DNA of 64,000 bases from Rotaria sordida (taxonomy: Eukaryota; Rotifera; Eurotatoria; Philodinida; Philodinidae). The stretch's first letter is position 1, and each line of letters opens with the position of its first letter. Below the pieces are notes generated by a model. The model saw nothing but the letters and a program-made list of their open reading frames with translations. It was not told the origin of the DNA and ran no database searches. Position numbers and translations under genes: made by a program. The DNA is taken from positions 116,239-180,238 of the forward strand of contig CAJNOL010000258.1 of NCBI GenBank assembly GCA_905250125.1, given 5' to 3'. Shown here one piece after another: positions 49,029-62,100 of this stretch.

Positions 49029-49394
49029 CCCATGTAGCCGATTTTGTGAAATAATGTACATTGCAATGCATTATTTTCCAAAGGAAATGCAATGGACGCA
49101 ATTACATGATAATGCAACCCATTTCATGCATTATAATGCATTTCTTAGTTCAATTCATTGCAATGGATAACCACTTCAATGCATTACACTGCATTAGATA
49201 GGTTGCATTATCATATAATTGCATACATTAAATTTTTTCAATGCATTACAATGCATTTAAAACTGCATGCATGCTCATGCATACAGATATCAACCCTACT
49301 TAATGCATTTCTTCTCATTATATTTATCCTTGGCTTAAATAGTATTCAGGCATCTGATAACTATTCAAACCCAACTAACCACAACAATATTCAA

Positions 49395-50045
49395 AAGCGA
49401 AGGACCAAGAATATGTTCCTATTCATGTGATAGGAAACAAACGAAAAACAATACTCAAAACCAATTAACTATGAACATATTCCTATTCACATGATATGAA
49501 ACGCACAAAAACACAATATTCAACAACAAATAACTATGCACATATTCGTATTCATATGCTAGGAAATAAATGAAGAACAATATCGAAAAGCAAATAACTC
49601 AGCATATTTCTATTCATATACTAGGAAATAAATGAAAAACAATACTACAAAACACATAACTATGCGCATATTCCTATTCACATGATAGGAAACATACCAA
49701 AAAAACAATATTCAAGAACAAATAACTAGGAACAGATTCCTATCCATATAGTAGGAAATAAGTGAAAAACAGTATTCAAAAATAAATAACTACCAAAACA
49801 TACCTATTTCTATGGAAGGAAATAAACAAAAAATAATGTTCAGCAACAAAAAAAGCTACAAATATATTCCTATTTAAATTGTAGGAAATAAACGGAAAAC
49901 GAAATTCAACAAAAAGTCGCTATGGCAACTTCCTATTTGTGTAATACGAAATAAACGAAAAATAAAATTCAAAAAGAAATAACTACGAACATATTTCTAT
50001 TCATATGATAGTAAATAAACATAAAATAATGTTTGAAAATAAATG
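49395..50045. repeat. Tandem array, 10 units of about 64-65 bp
   Basis: Each unit contains a form of cctattcatatgataggaaa followed by taaacgaaaaacaatattcaa and aaataactatgaacat. The aggaaa core occurs near 49432, 49496, 49561, 49623, 49686, 49752, 49817, 49882, 49947 and 50011, giving spacings of 62-66 bp. Units differ by a few bases each, so the array is old or slowly homogenised. Confidence 0.85.
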
Positions 50046-51899
50046 ACCATCAACTTACTACTTTTCATGACGAAGAACGTAGAGAAGTCTTACATGAATG
50101 AATTTTTGAAGAAAACAGTTGACCATGTGCCTTCGAAATAAAGAGAAATAGAGAAAGATTTGCTAATTGTGTTGGCAGTGTTATTTGAATAGAATATCAT
50201 TTGTAACTGATATAGGTAGCAACGTCTTATGAAGAAAAATACCAGACAAAATAAATTCGGCAAAGAAGATTCAAGAACGAAATGTATTTATTGGTCTCAT
50301 ATTAAATCTAGAACCATAATAAACGACCACTCCCAGTGCCAATAGAGTGCAATGTGAGTTGAGTGTTAGTTTGGATATAGTTGTTATCTTAACCCACATC
50401 CAGACTCTACTAAAGACATACAGAGTACGTATTTTTCATAACTTATGATCTCTCCTGTAAATTTTTCTAAACTTGAGCCTGCTCTACCCTGTAATATTTC
50501 GATCTTAACCTGCCTCACCGTAACCTGTCAGTTTTTTTCATAACCTGTGACTTGTCCTACTCTGCAGATAAGTTTCTGAGCATTAGAATGGAAGATTTTC
50601 TTCCAGAAAGTTCAGTTGTCTTGTAACCAGTATGGACGAAGTTGAACTATGTAGAAGAGAAAAGATATTATTAAAGTTCTGGATAAAGATTTCGTTGAAA
50701 GTGAGCACTTGTTTATTTAGGGTAAAAAAATCTGACGAAAACAATATTTGTTCTAGCAAAACAAGCGGCCCTAGTAGTTTTTCGTTTGTAGATAGTAGAT
50801 GTTTCGGTACAGCTTTTAATTGTATAGAAAAACTCTGCCGTTCTTGCTGTATATTTATAATCAACCCACGTGTAAACCAAAATAATATATAGAAACTCTT
50901 CAATTCAGACATATCAAGATTGGAAAACACCTAGGAGTAAATCACAGAATCTTCAAACTGAGGAAAGTGAGTTCGGAATAAAAAAAGAGGAGAGAAGTTC
51001 AAAAGAAATGCTAATGATGTGTGCTAAAATGAAATAATTGAACGAGAAATAAAATATTACTATGGTTCATTGAAAAGAAATCTGCGAATGGCCTCATCTA
51101 ACTCAAAGTCACTTCTATGGTTTGTTGAAATTTTTACAGCATTGTGACGGTTGCATTTCTACCATAGTTTGAAAGGTTATGATTCCAGTAACCTACGATT
51201 TCCTCTGTAAAAAAAAACTTCTAACCTTACTCTGTCATGTAACTTGTGCAACCTAGCCTATCCTGTCAGGGCAGGTTACTAATACCCTATAGGGATCCAC
51301 CGCCACATACATGCACAGCTTTACGTTCACCACTCGTACAAATCTACATGTAAATCGCATCCACTCTCGAAAATGGCTGATTTCATCACTTCACCAACGA
51401 GTGAAACCTGCGATTATCTTCTATTCAAACAGGATCTTTGGAAGAGGAAACAAACAATGTATTCATTCGTGTAAGCGACATCGTCGAAAAATATGTCTTT
51501 TACCAACAAACAAATAAGACTTGCACTTTTTATAGATTTCCAAATTTGGAAGAATGTTATTAGAATTGACTTAATATGAAACACGTCCTAGTGCTTCCGC
51601 TTAGATTACTTCAACACTTATCTATTAGCCTCTCTTTCTCGCAACATTGCAAAGTATCAAAACTGCAATACTAAAGCTAATAATGCCGTACAATGCATTA
51701 CAGATTTATCGAACTTCAAATAAACTTTTATATCATGTTTCCTAATGCATAGGAACTCATTTTTCTTCAACGCATTTTCACTAGTTATAAAACTATCACT
51801 CAACAATGCATTGAAACACATTTCTCTTCCGTATAGTTTCGAGTAATTTCTACATTATTTTTAATGATGCATGCCAATCCATTGACTTTTAATGCATTG

Positions 51900-52385
51900 A
51901 ATTTTTAACGCGGCATTCGAAGTTTCAACATTATTTAAAATAATTCATTGAAATGCATTGTTAGTCAGTGCTTTATATTGAATTTGAACATTTTTTCACA
52001 TAATGCATTGAAATGCATTGAAACTTTAAAGTATTATACGAACTTTGAAATTATTTAAAATCATGCACTGAAATGCATTGCCAGTCAATCCATTAGTATA
52101 AATTTGAAAATTATTTAAAATAATTCATTGAAATGTGTTGACAGTCGATGCATTATTCCGAATTTGAACATTATTTAAGATAATGAATTGAAATGTATTG
52201 AAGTTTTAACGTGTTATCCGAATTTTCAACATTGTTTAAAATAATGCATTGAAATACATTAAATACCAACGTATTCTCAGAAATTTCAGCATTATTGAAA
52301 TCAATTCATTGAAATGCATTGTCATTCAATACATTATTCGGAATTTGAACATTTTTTAAAATAATGCATTGAAATGCATTGTCAT
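51900..52385. repeat. Tandem array, about 8 units of 60 bp
   Basis: The motif cattgaaatgcattg ends near 51960, 52020, 52080, 52140, 52200, 52260, 52320 and 52380, a nearly exact 60-bp period. Between the motifs lie a variable tcaatgcattattcg block and gaacattatttaaaataat. A less regular version extends left to about 51700. Confidence 0.85.
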
Positions 52386-52473
52386 AAATTTCGGCATTAT
52401 TTGTAAAGAATTCGCAGAAAACGCGAAAAAAATTAATTGCAATGCATTATTTATCCATTATCGGCTACATGGG

Positions 52474-55089
52474 GACAATCTTATATGTCTATAGCATATA
52501 TTGAATAGAAAATGATATTATGACTTTGGATTTCATATATGAACAAAAAAATCTACAATGTATCTTACTTGAAAGGCTCTTCTAAATTGTTCTTTGTCTA
52601 ACGAAAAAAAGTTCATTGATGTGAAATAATACAAAAATAGAGTATCTGATTAAATATTATATTCTACTAAAGGCACTCTATGTTAATGATAGTTCTCTTA
52701 TCACAAAGTTTTCTTCTTCACGCATTGTATGTTATTTATTTCAAATGATTACATATAAATGTTACAATCAAGTCTTTTTTTTTTAATTTTGTTTGATAAT
52801 GGTCCTAGTCCTTGGAATGTGCATCATATATTTTAATTCACTATTTTCTCATAGATAAATGATTTAGACCAATATGACTTCCGACGAAATTGCTAACTTA
52901 CTGGAAATTAGATAAATATTATCTGGACTGATTTAATCAGAAACATACTGATTGATAGGTAATGTTCATCGTGTGCCGATGTGCTTGGTCCTAGATTAAT
53001 TGGATATACATGCGAATATAGTTACATTTAACTATAAAAATGAAATAATGAAAATAAATAGACAAATACCATCAGTAGTATATCACATAGACAATTAATA
53101 AACTTAATGTTGAAAATGGAAAATATACATAAAAGCAATGTTTTTACGAGTTTAATCTTGTTTGTAGCATAATATATGTATTATGTTTTTGTTTTTATAA
53201 ATGCAAATAATGCTAATATAGTTAAATAACATAACGAATTTTTTATAATTATAGTGCGGCTATTTGTACTTAGAACGATGCATCACATTACTCATTCAGT
53301 GTAACTTTTATTAATCATCATCATATGTACATTCAAATCGATTCGTCAATCGTTAACTATTAACCCTTTGACTACGGAACTACTTTTGAAAGAAAAAGTG
53401 AAAATTTTAGAAAGTCAAAAGCAATGTTGACTTTTTTTTGATATCATGAAATACATTTCGGATGTGAGTATGGGTGTGGGTGTATTTGTTCTCTTCATTC
53501 ACTACCACACTCACACCCGCACCGAATGTTTCGATATATCTTGTTCAATTTAAACGGCATGCACTTGCTTGTAAATGCACAAAATCATCATTATAAGTCA
53601 CGAGCGTAGTGATGCCTTCCAATGAAGTAGCTAGATAGATATATGAGTGATTCATCATTCAAGGATAACTCTGGTACAATGAACATAAGGATCTTAGTGT
53701 TGTGGATTAATAAAACTCCTTTGATTGTTGTACAGAGTCAGCAATTGCGTATAGTGAGCAAAATATAAATACATATGTACTTCAAAGTGAGAGAACGGCT
53801 TTAACCAACGAGAAGCACTAATGTGACACATAATACATATAACAAATCGATATTCTCGCCTGAATAATGGCCAATTATTTTTTTTTTAGTTTATTAAATA
53901 GCTGATTTTGTCATAATAGGCCATCGATCGATCGATCATGGCTTATCGTGATGACGTCATCATCCATACTCGAGATCTTGTCTCTGATTGAATAGAATTA
54001 TGTACATACACAAAGGCACCATCGTATAAAATTTATTCGGCCCTTTTAGTGCAAAAGGAATGAAGAAAGGACGTTCATTGACAGTGAATTATAGAAACTT
54101 CTACATATTCTTCTTTCAATGGAATTAAATGTAAAACCTTTGTCAAATATTCACAGCATACTATGAGACAATTCAATTCGAATCAATGGTTTCAGAATAT
54201 GATCAATGAAATGAAAAATAGCATATCAATGTAAAAAATTCTTTATAACAACAAGTCATATATTGAAAGATATAAAATTCGTCTATATATAAAGGAAAAC
54301 AAGCTGGATCTTATGCTGGGTGTCATTATTCAAACTAATTTTGAGTAAATTTCAAATCCTATTTTGATATATTTTAGTTAAAAGCCTGATTAAAATAATT
54401 CATTTTAGCAATATCAATCTTTGTTAATGAACATTATTGATGTTCAATTGTCCTAGCTTTATTAAGTGAAAATAATCAAACATTTATTGTTAGAAAGTAA
54501 AGATAAATACATTATTTATTTTTCAAAATCATAGAATTTATTTATCTTATCCATCATTGTTTTCTAATAATGTATGCTGTCTTTATTTTTACGGAACAAT
54601 AACAATAAACAAATAAATATCTCGAACAAACATTAATTAAAAATCTTTGCACGATTTTTTTCCAATTCTTAAAAATTAATTAATTTTTTTCCTCAAATAA
54701 AACCTAGTTAATGATATTTTTTAATTTGTATGAAATTGACTTTATCTGAGAAACATTAATTTATTTCTCCTACTCAAATGTACATTACCATATCTTTGAA
54801 GTTTCAGAAAGACTATTTCTTTTTCATTTTCATTTTCTTTTATTGTACTATATTTGATTTTCGCCGCACAAAGAAAGGTAAGGATATTTAAATAAAAAAA
54901 AAATAATAATAATAATAAAATTTTATTTACCTGATTGTTAACACTATTAGTAAAATTTTATGTTTCTAAACGAAGTCTACTGTATTTATAATATATTGCT
55001 GTGCTACATTCTTTTATATCAACTAGATAAGTTCCTGTATAGAATTAAAGGCTTTTTGTGTTGATTTCGTAGTCATTGCTTGATCACTT
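52474..55089. other. Gene desert, right part
   Basis: It holds a hairpin at about 53448-53540, where ttcggatgtgagtatgggtg pairs imperfectly with cactcacacccgcaccgaa, and an atcgatcgatcgatc run near 53924. No exon is recognised. Confidence 0.45.
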
Positions 55090-55875
55090 TTTTCATGAAC
55101 AAGTCTGATGTTCAACAATGATAGAATTGTTTTCTCCTACAAACATATTTCTAAACTCACTTCCAAAAAAAAAGCCATTTTCTGGCTTCATCAATAATAA
55201 ACATGAAGCATTATAACTATATAATAATTCACGAATAGAATCACCAATACGAATCAATTTTCGAATGTCATTTGGTGTTTTCTTCTGATGCAAACTGATC
55301 CAAAAACCCACACACAAGCAATCAATTATAAAAATGATTAATGATAAAAGGAAACTCATCCGTAAGGAAATATTCTTTATCTGATCGAATCAATTGACAA
55401 GCTGATACTATCAACTCATGATCGAGTATCGATCCACTTGTCGAACAAAGAAAAAATAAAACCAAAACATCTCGTATATCAAATATAAATATTTACATCG
55501 TCACTATGATATTAAAATCGGCGTGATCAGTCATATCTATTGGTCTTGATATTCTTGTTGTTGTCGCATGAAAATCAATTATCAAACGATGATCATTTAT
55601 CAATGTATATTTGACAGACACATGAAGGTTGCTGAGCAAATCATCTTCATCTTTAAAATAAATAATATTGTTTTTTTGTTAGACAATACCATATAATTGA
55701 AAGCAAGCATTTGTTTTTTTTGTTCGATTTATTACTCGATCTATGGTGCAACCAAAATAATATTTATCATTTATATATTCTAAAAATACAATATCGATCT
55801 TGATAATGATGTAATCTAGTTGTCCAATTGATTGAATTGTAATACTATAATCAGTAAGTACAACTTCAAAATCAT
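55090..55875 (-). pseudogene. Aldose 1-epimerase (galactose mutarotase) relic
   Basis: From 55875 the minus-strand translation reads DDFEVVLTDYSITIQSIG, then YYFGCTIDRVINRTKKT (family YFGAVIGRVANRIAKG). After a TAA at 55681-55679 it continues VKYTLINDHRLIIDFHATTT and PIDMTDHADFNI (family PVNLTNHSYFNL), ending in another stop. Further on, SILDHELIVSA and NDIRKLIRIGDSI match the DHELxIxA and FDLRKPxxLGxRL blocks in shifted frames. The segment with the conserved NxLHGG motif is missing and the frame breaks at least twice, so the gene is dead. The catalytic-His strand survives as DHADFN; the catalytic-Glu region is not recognisable. Confidence 0.7.
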
Positions 55876-56163
55876 CTAATATAGAAAAAGTATATCTAGA
55901 TAAAAATAATATGTATATATATTTTTGTCTATATCTAATAATGATTTAAACATGAAATAAACTTTCAGTTAATGTCATTTTAACCATCTTTTTTTCTATT
56001 TTCGAATAATAAAAAAATTGGTTATCTAAAATGGTAGAAAAAAAGTTTAACAACAACGTATTTTTTATTGTTCTATAATATTAAGCAATTAGCTCAATTC
56101 CAGATAGTGATTTTATTATCCAATGAAGTTTTCAATCTCTAGTGCATTTTATAGCAAAATTTC

Positions 56164-56462
56164 GTAGATGAACTATGACGACAAGATTTCTATTAAATCA
56201 GACACAGTAGTTTCCAGGCCACAGAAGATTATTTTTTAACAAGATCATTTTACAGAGCATAAAATGAGCAATCGCTGCATTTTCTACGACCTTCTCTACG
56301 ATTTTTGTGATATTTTCAACATTTTCATGGAAGGTCGTAGAAAAAATGTGGCGAAGTCTCATTTTGTGCTATTTAAAATGACATTATTAAAAACTAATCT
56401 TCTGAAACCCCAAAACTACCGTGTTCGGTTTAGAAACCTTGTTATCATAGTTCACCTATGAA
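56164..56462. mobile_element. Family D hairpin element, complete
   Basis: Bases 56164-56293 and 56331-56462 are inverted copies. The blocks cagaagatta, ataaaatgag and ttctacgacctt on the left are mirrored on the right. Arms of about 130 bp surround a spacer of about 37 bp. One arm recurs in GTF3A intron 7 (28045-28185). It lies about 350 bp upstream of CCAR1. Confidence 0.65.
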
Positions 56463-56810
56463 ATCTTAATAAAAGAAAACTCCATTGACTATTAAAATCA
56501 CTATCGACATTTAAGCTAATTACTAAACATTATAGGAAAAAAAAATAATTATAAAGTATATTATTATTAAACTTTTTTTTAATCACATTATGTGTAAAAT
56601 AAATTATCAACGACTACTAACGATCTCTATCGTAAATTTTTATATTATCCAATAGTACATTAGACAAACGATCCATTTGTTTGTTTTGTTTATTTATCAT
56701 GTCTATTTTTTTTGTTCCATGATAGTGTTTACGATAGTAATCATGAGAGTTTTTCATTTCATTCTAGATTTTATTTGAAACTTTTTCTCGTTTTTTTTTT
56801 GTACGTATCT

Positions 56811-59134
56811 ATGGCATTCAAAGGAACATGGCATCGTGGTGATGGTGGTGGTGGTGGTGGTGGTGGTGCTTCTGGCGATCGTCGTTATACATCATCAACA
56901 GATTCGTTTTCATCATTTGTTATACCTACACAAGGTGTACCTGGAAATCAAATAGGTTTAGCACCCATGAATTATCAAACAAATCCTAATGCAATGTATT
57001 CGGTAATGAATGCAGTAAGAAACAATAAATAAATTAAAGTATATTGTATTAACATTTATTTTATGTTTTTTAAGGGTTCATCAATGATGCCATCGACTAA
57101 TTATTCATCGGCAACAAAAAGTTTACCATATACCGGTACTGTATCAAATGTGTTTCGAGATTTTGGTGTTATTGATAATGAAATTTCATTCAAACTAACG
57201 TAAAAATAGAAAAAAAAATTTTTTTTTCTTAAATAATTTGTTTTATAACTTCAAATTTTAGTACGGTATCTGGTCCATTACCACGTGTTGGTGATCGTGT
57301 TATTTGTCAAATGAAACCAGCTGAAGGTTTTGGTACTCAAACACCTTATAAATATTATGGATTCGATGTTCGATCGGTTCAAACACCGACTGATACACGA
57401 CGACCTTGTAATAAATTAAATTATTTTATTTTATTTCAATTCATTCGTTCGTTTTTTTTTGTAATTTAGCACGACCAACAGGAGGACCACAACAAATGTC
57501 ACGTAATACTGATTCATATATAAATCGTAATCAAAATCGAAATCAATCATCAAATGTCAAACGACCATTACCAACAAATAATAATATTGATCATCATCAT
57601 CATCAATATAATAATAATCAAAATCGTGATCGACATGGACCAATTAATAGTACTTCAATTAATGATCGACGTCGTTCAAGTCCAACAAGACGTAGTCGTT
57701 CACGTACAAATAAAATGATGACACCTAAACGTAGTTCTCGTGCACCACCACCAAAATATACTTGTACATTACCAAAAGCATCACTTGATTGGTAAAATTA
57801 AATTTTTTTTTTTAAATAAATTTCTTGAAGAAAAAAAAAAACTTTGTCTTTTTTTTAGTTCGGAATTAAATGTTACTCAAATACGTTCACGTTATACACG
57901 TTTACATATTCCATCGGATTTTTATCATACATCTTATATATGGCATCAATCAATACCACTTGATCATCCATTAAAATTTATAACACCATGTTCATTTCAT
58001 ATATTTAATAAAAATGTTCCGCGTTTATTTAATGATAATGTATCAATTATTGATCCACCCGATGTAGATTATACATGGAATGTTCGAGTATGTATTTATT
58101 GAATTTAATGAGTATTAACAAAATCTCAAATTGATACTAATTTTGAAATCTATATTTGAAAACTTTTAAAAAAAAATTCATTATCATTCCAAAAATAGCT
58201 AAAACATAATCAGGAATTTACTATCTTAAAGTTGAAAGGAAAAATTTCAATTAATAAGACATACTTTATTTTTGGGTATGAAAAGTTCTCCTACTTTTTG
58301 CTTATTTTTTACAGCTATATTATTACTCTAGATAAAAACCGGATTTTGAAACATCATTTGTCTTTCTCTAACTGAAAGTGAAATAAAAATAGACAGAAAA
58401 TATTGTTGCGAGATGAATCAAATTGAGAAAGGTACATCCTCGTGTCAGATCGTCTTTTGTGGAAGGAACCAGATCACAGTGGATGTCATTTTCTCTAGTT
58501 TCAACCTACGGGAGAGTGAGGATGATCATAAGAGTACGTCATTGGATGAAATGAATAGTCACTGTCACCGTAACATGGAAAATACTAATATTAGCGAAAT
58601 GACCTTTCTTATTTTTTATGTCAAACATCTACCTTTTTCTCATGACGGTTTTCAATTATACATACGAAGTAAATCACTGATTTCTACTTTATGAAAGATT
58701 GAGTAACAATTTGAGATTGGCTACAGTCTCATTGAAAATTTTGTTTTTTTTCTAAAAATGATTTCTTTTAAGGTAATGTTAATGTCATCACCAGATATAC
58801 AAACATTAATATCTCGATCATGTTTAATTAATAATGAACATGGAAAAACATCAGTAATTAATCCAGATGATTTAGAACATCCAACAAAATTAATTAAATT
58901 TCTTGTTGGTGTTCGTTATCAAAATGAATATTTTCCATTAGGTGGTCCATGGTCTCAATCACTTGATGGTTCAAATCCTGAAAATGATCCTCAAGTATTA
59001 ATACGTACAGCTATTCGTTGTGTTCAAGCACAAACTGGTATTGATCTAAGCAAATGTATTCAATGGTATGTAAATAGTCAAAGAAGATTTTTAATATTTA
59101 TATATAATAAATTTTTCTTTTTTGTATCTTATTC

Positions 59135-59172
<38 letters not shown>

Positions 59173-62100
59173 CACGTTATCTTCGATGAGGAATAATATA
59201 TATATATATATATCAAGATTAGTCTTTTTTTTTTAAATTTCTTTTTTTTTCTATGTGGAAAATTTCATTGTTGATAATATCTATCATTGATTATGATCAT
59301 CAAAATGTGTACCTCATCCTAGGTGCCGTTACCTGGAGGTTCGCTATCATCGTCCGGAAGAAATACACAAGGGCCGTCTGATTGAGAGTCGTGTTGAAAA
59401 TATCATCGTTTTCCTGCCGGATATTGCTGCTGCCTGCATGCCATCAAGCCTCGATTGGGAAGAAACAATATCAATGTACAAACAAGCATGTGATGAAGAA
59501 ATTGCTGAAGAACTCAATGAAGACAATATACCCGTACATATATATTCGTTGATCTCTTTTCTTTTCCTTCTTTTTTTTCTTTCCTTGCGTTCAAGACAAC
59601 AATTTCAAATTCTAGATCTATCTTTCTGCCCTTTTCCTTTTTTTTTTCAAATTTATTTTTATTTTGAATAAAGCATGTTTTTTTTTTATATCGTATTTTA
59701 GGATCATGATATTGAAACACGTAGTGCAGCTCATCATTCATCAATTGATATTGAAAATCTTCGTGTATGATTTTAATTTTTATATTTTATTTTGTTTTTA
59801 TTTGTTGATATTTTCTAGGTTATTGATCTTAAAGCTGAATTAAAAGCACGTGGACAACATGTTACTGGTTTAAAAAGTGACTTAAAAAAACGTTTAGCAA
59901 AAATTATTCAACAAGAAAAAGTAAGAATTTTAGAATGCTCATAATTCGAAATTTTTTTTCTTATGATTGGATAGAGCTACCTTGAAAAAATATTGTATTT
60001 GATATATGCTAACGATATTTTTGTAGTGTTTAAAAAAAAAGGCAGCAAAGTCTATAAAAATGAGAAAATCAGTTTTGACTATCAGAACTTCAGTTTCAAA
60101 TAAAACGAATATCATATTCAGAATCAACACAACAATCTGCATGGAGTAGTATAATCAGTATTTAGTACAAATTTTTGTCAAATTTCGACTTTATGAGGGA
60201 ACCTCTACAGGTATTAAATCTCTTTGCAACTGAGATGATATTCATTTGATGAGTAATAGAAAAGTTACAATTTGCCTAACAGACAAACCTCACTGAAAAC
60301 TTTGTTTGTGCAAAGTTTGAAGTCGAATGTCGATTTTTCATGTAATCTAAGGGGACAAACAATCCAGTAAAATTTCGATATCTCAAGAACGAAAGTCCAG
60401 AAAACCAAATTATTCTAGACTTTTCTATTACTCGTCCAATGAACATCATCTCGATCGAGAAGCGATTTAACATCTGGAGTGGCTCCAGATTTTCGAAAAA
60501 CTCGTATTTTTGAATTTAGATCTGAAACTTTGCGCATGTAGAGAACTCGACTAGACTAGCTTCCTTAAAAAAAAGTCTCTTCAAGATATAAGATTTGCAA
60601 GATCTTGATCATTTTCGATGGATAAGGTATACAACATGCATTTTTTGAAAGCTTCATATCTCGAAGAGGCTTTGTTCAAAACTTGTCAATTTTTTATGGA
60701 AGCAAGTCTAATTGAGTTCTCTATATGTGCAAAGTTTCAGATCAAAATACGAGTTTATCGAAAATCTAGAGGCCATAGAAAATAGACATAATAAAAATTC
60801 AACAGTTCAGTAAAATCTTAATAGGAGCCAAAACCTTTTAAGGAAACACGATCTAAGAGGAGTGTTGAAATATAGGGATAAATATTTTGAATTCTCCTCC
60901 CCCACAGACTGTGACAGATCTAACCATGAAAACATCATCACAGATGTTGTTGATATACGATGACAGGTCATATATCAACTATATCTCGTTATAATATGTG
61001 AACTACTTCCTTATTTTATTGCTTTAGAAGATTAAGCAAAATAATGGTAAAGTAATGTAATCTCAAAATAGATAGAATAAAATAATCTTTCTATCTTTAA
61101 TAACAGTAGCAACATCTTATTTGCCATTGTAACCCCACAAAGATTGCGATACCAGCATTTTAATCTAATTTGCACTAGAAAAATATCGTTTGAATATGGC
61201 AAAAATATCATTTTTATATGTATCTCAATAAACTTTATCCAATTACGACACAAAAAAAAAATTTCAAATTACCAATGCCTTAATTTAAAAGAAATCCTTT
61301 CTCACAATAATCTATTATATATTTTATTTAGATTGATGAAGAAAAACCAGAATCATCTACGAATAATAATGATGAACAACAACAACAACAACAACAACCT
61401 TCAACAACTCCAAATGAAACTGGATCAAATTCAACTAAAATTGAAACAAAAGAACATACACAAGTTGATATTGATAAATTACGTAAAGAAATTGAAGCTA
61501 AATATCAACTTCCATCACATCGTTCAATACTTGTTCATCCAACAATAGCTAAAGGAGATAAATTTGATTGTCGTATTGTATCTCTCCATTATTTACTTAA
61601 TTATGCAAATAAAGATACGATCAAAGAAAAATGCTTTGAAGTATTAAATAATATAATTAAAAATTTTTTTATTTTTCATTTAAATGAAATTTTCTTTTTT
61701 TTTTACTTTAGTTGTATCTTTTCTCTGAAGCTTTTAATGAAATGCTTATGCGTGATTATTCTTATCATATTTATCGATCATTATATAGTTGTTTAGAAGT
61801 AAAAGATACAAATATTGAAACTGAAACATCAACTATTGAACATAAGAATGATCAACAAGAACAAAATGAATTAAAAATTGATAATAAAGAAGAACAAATT
61901 GAATCAATGATAACAAGTAATGATGATGTTATTCTTCCTGGTCTTGATTTAAATATAGAAGAAAATGAAAAAAAACGTAAACGATCATTAAGTCAAGTAA
62001 ATCAAATTATTTTTCTTTGAAAAAAACAAAAACTATTGTTTTTTTTTTCTACAATTTATTATATATTTAGGAAGATTCATCATCTCAACGAAAAAAATCA

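Larger units (their letters stand above)
49029..52473. mobile_element. 3.4-kb TIR-bounded element with two tandem arrays
   Basis: The ends are perfect inverted copies of CCCATGTAGCCGAT (49029-49042 and 52460-52473), with similarity continuing inward about 45 bp (both reach aataatg-a-tgcaat). Just inside both ends lie dense ATGCATT motifs. The interior carries a 64-65-bp tandem array (49395-50045) and a 60-bp array (51900-52385). Between them, 50280-51300 holds diverged direct repeats rich in taacctg and two small open frames without homology. No transposase is recognised, so it would be non-autonomous. A clear target duplication was not found. Confidence 0.6.

Noticed and set aside
50583-50930. 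Overlapping open frames inside the 3.4-kb TIR element
   Set aside because: They overlap on opposite strands, resemble no transposase and have no splice context; probably chance.
51311-51517. 68-codon open frame in the TIR element
   Set aside because: No similarity to a known protein and no supporting context.
49395-52385. Tandem arrays as a CRISPR array
   Set aside because: Units are contiguous diverged repeats with no distinct spacers, in a eukaryotic genome with no cas genes.
53915-53940. atcgatcgatcgatc run as a regulatory operator
   Set aside because: Simple tetranucleotide repeat with no neighbouring gene.
61144-61548. Plus-strand open frame overlapping a CCAR1 exon
   Set aside because: It is in a different frame from the exon 61332-61640, which continues the CCAR1 reading; the Asn run comes from the shifted CAA repeat.
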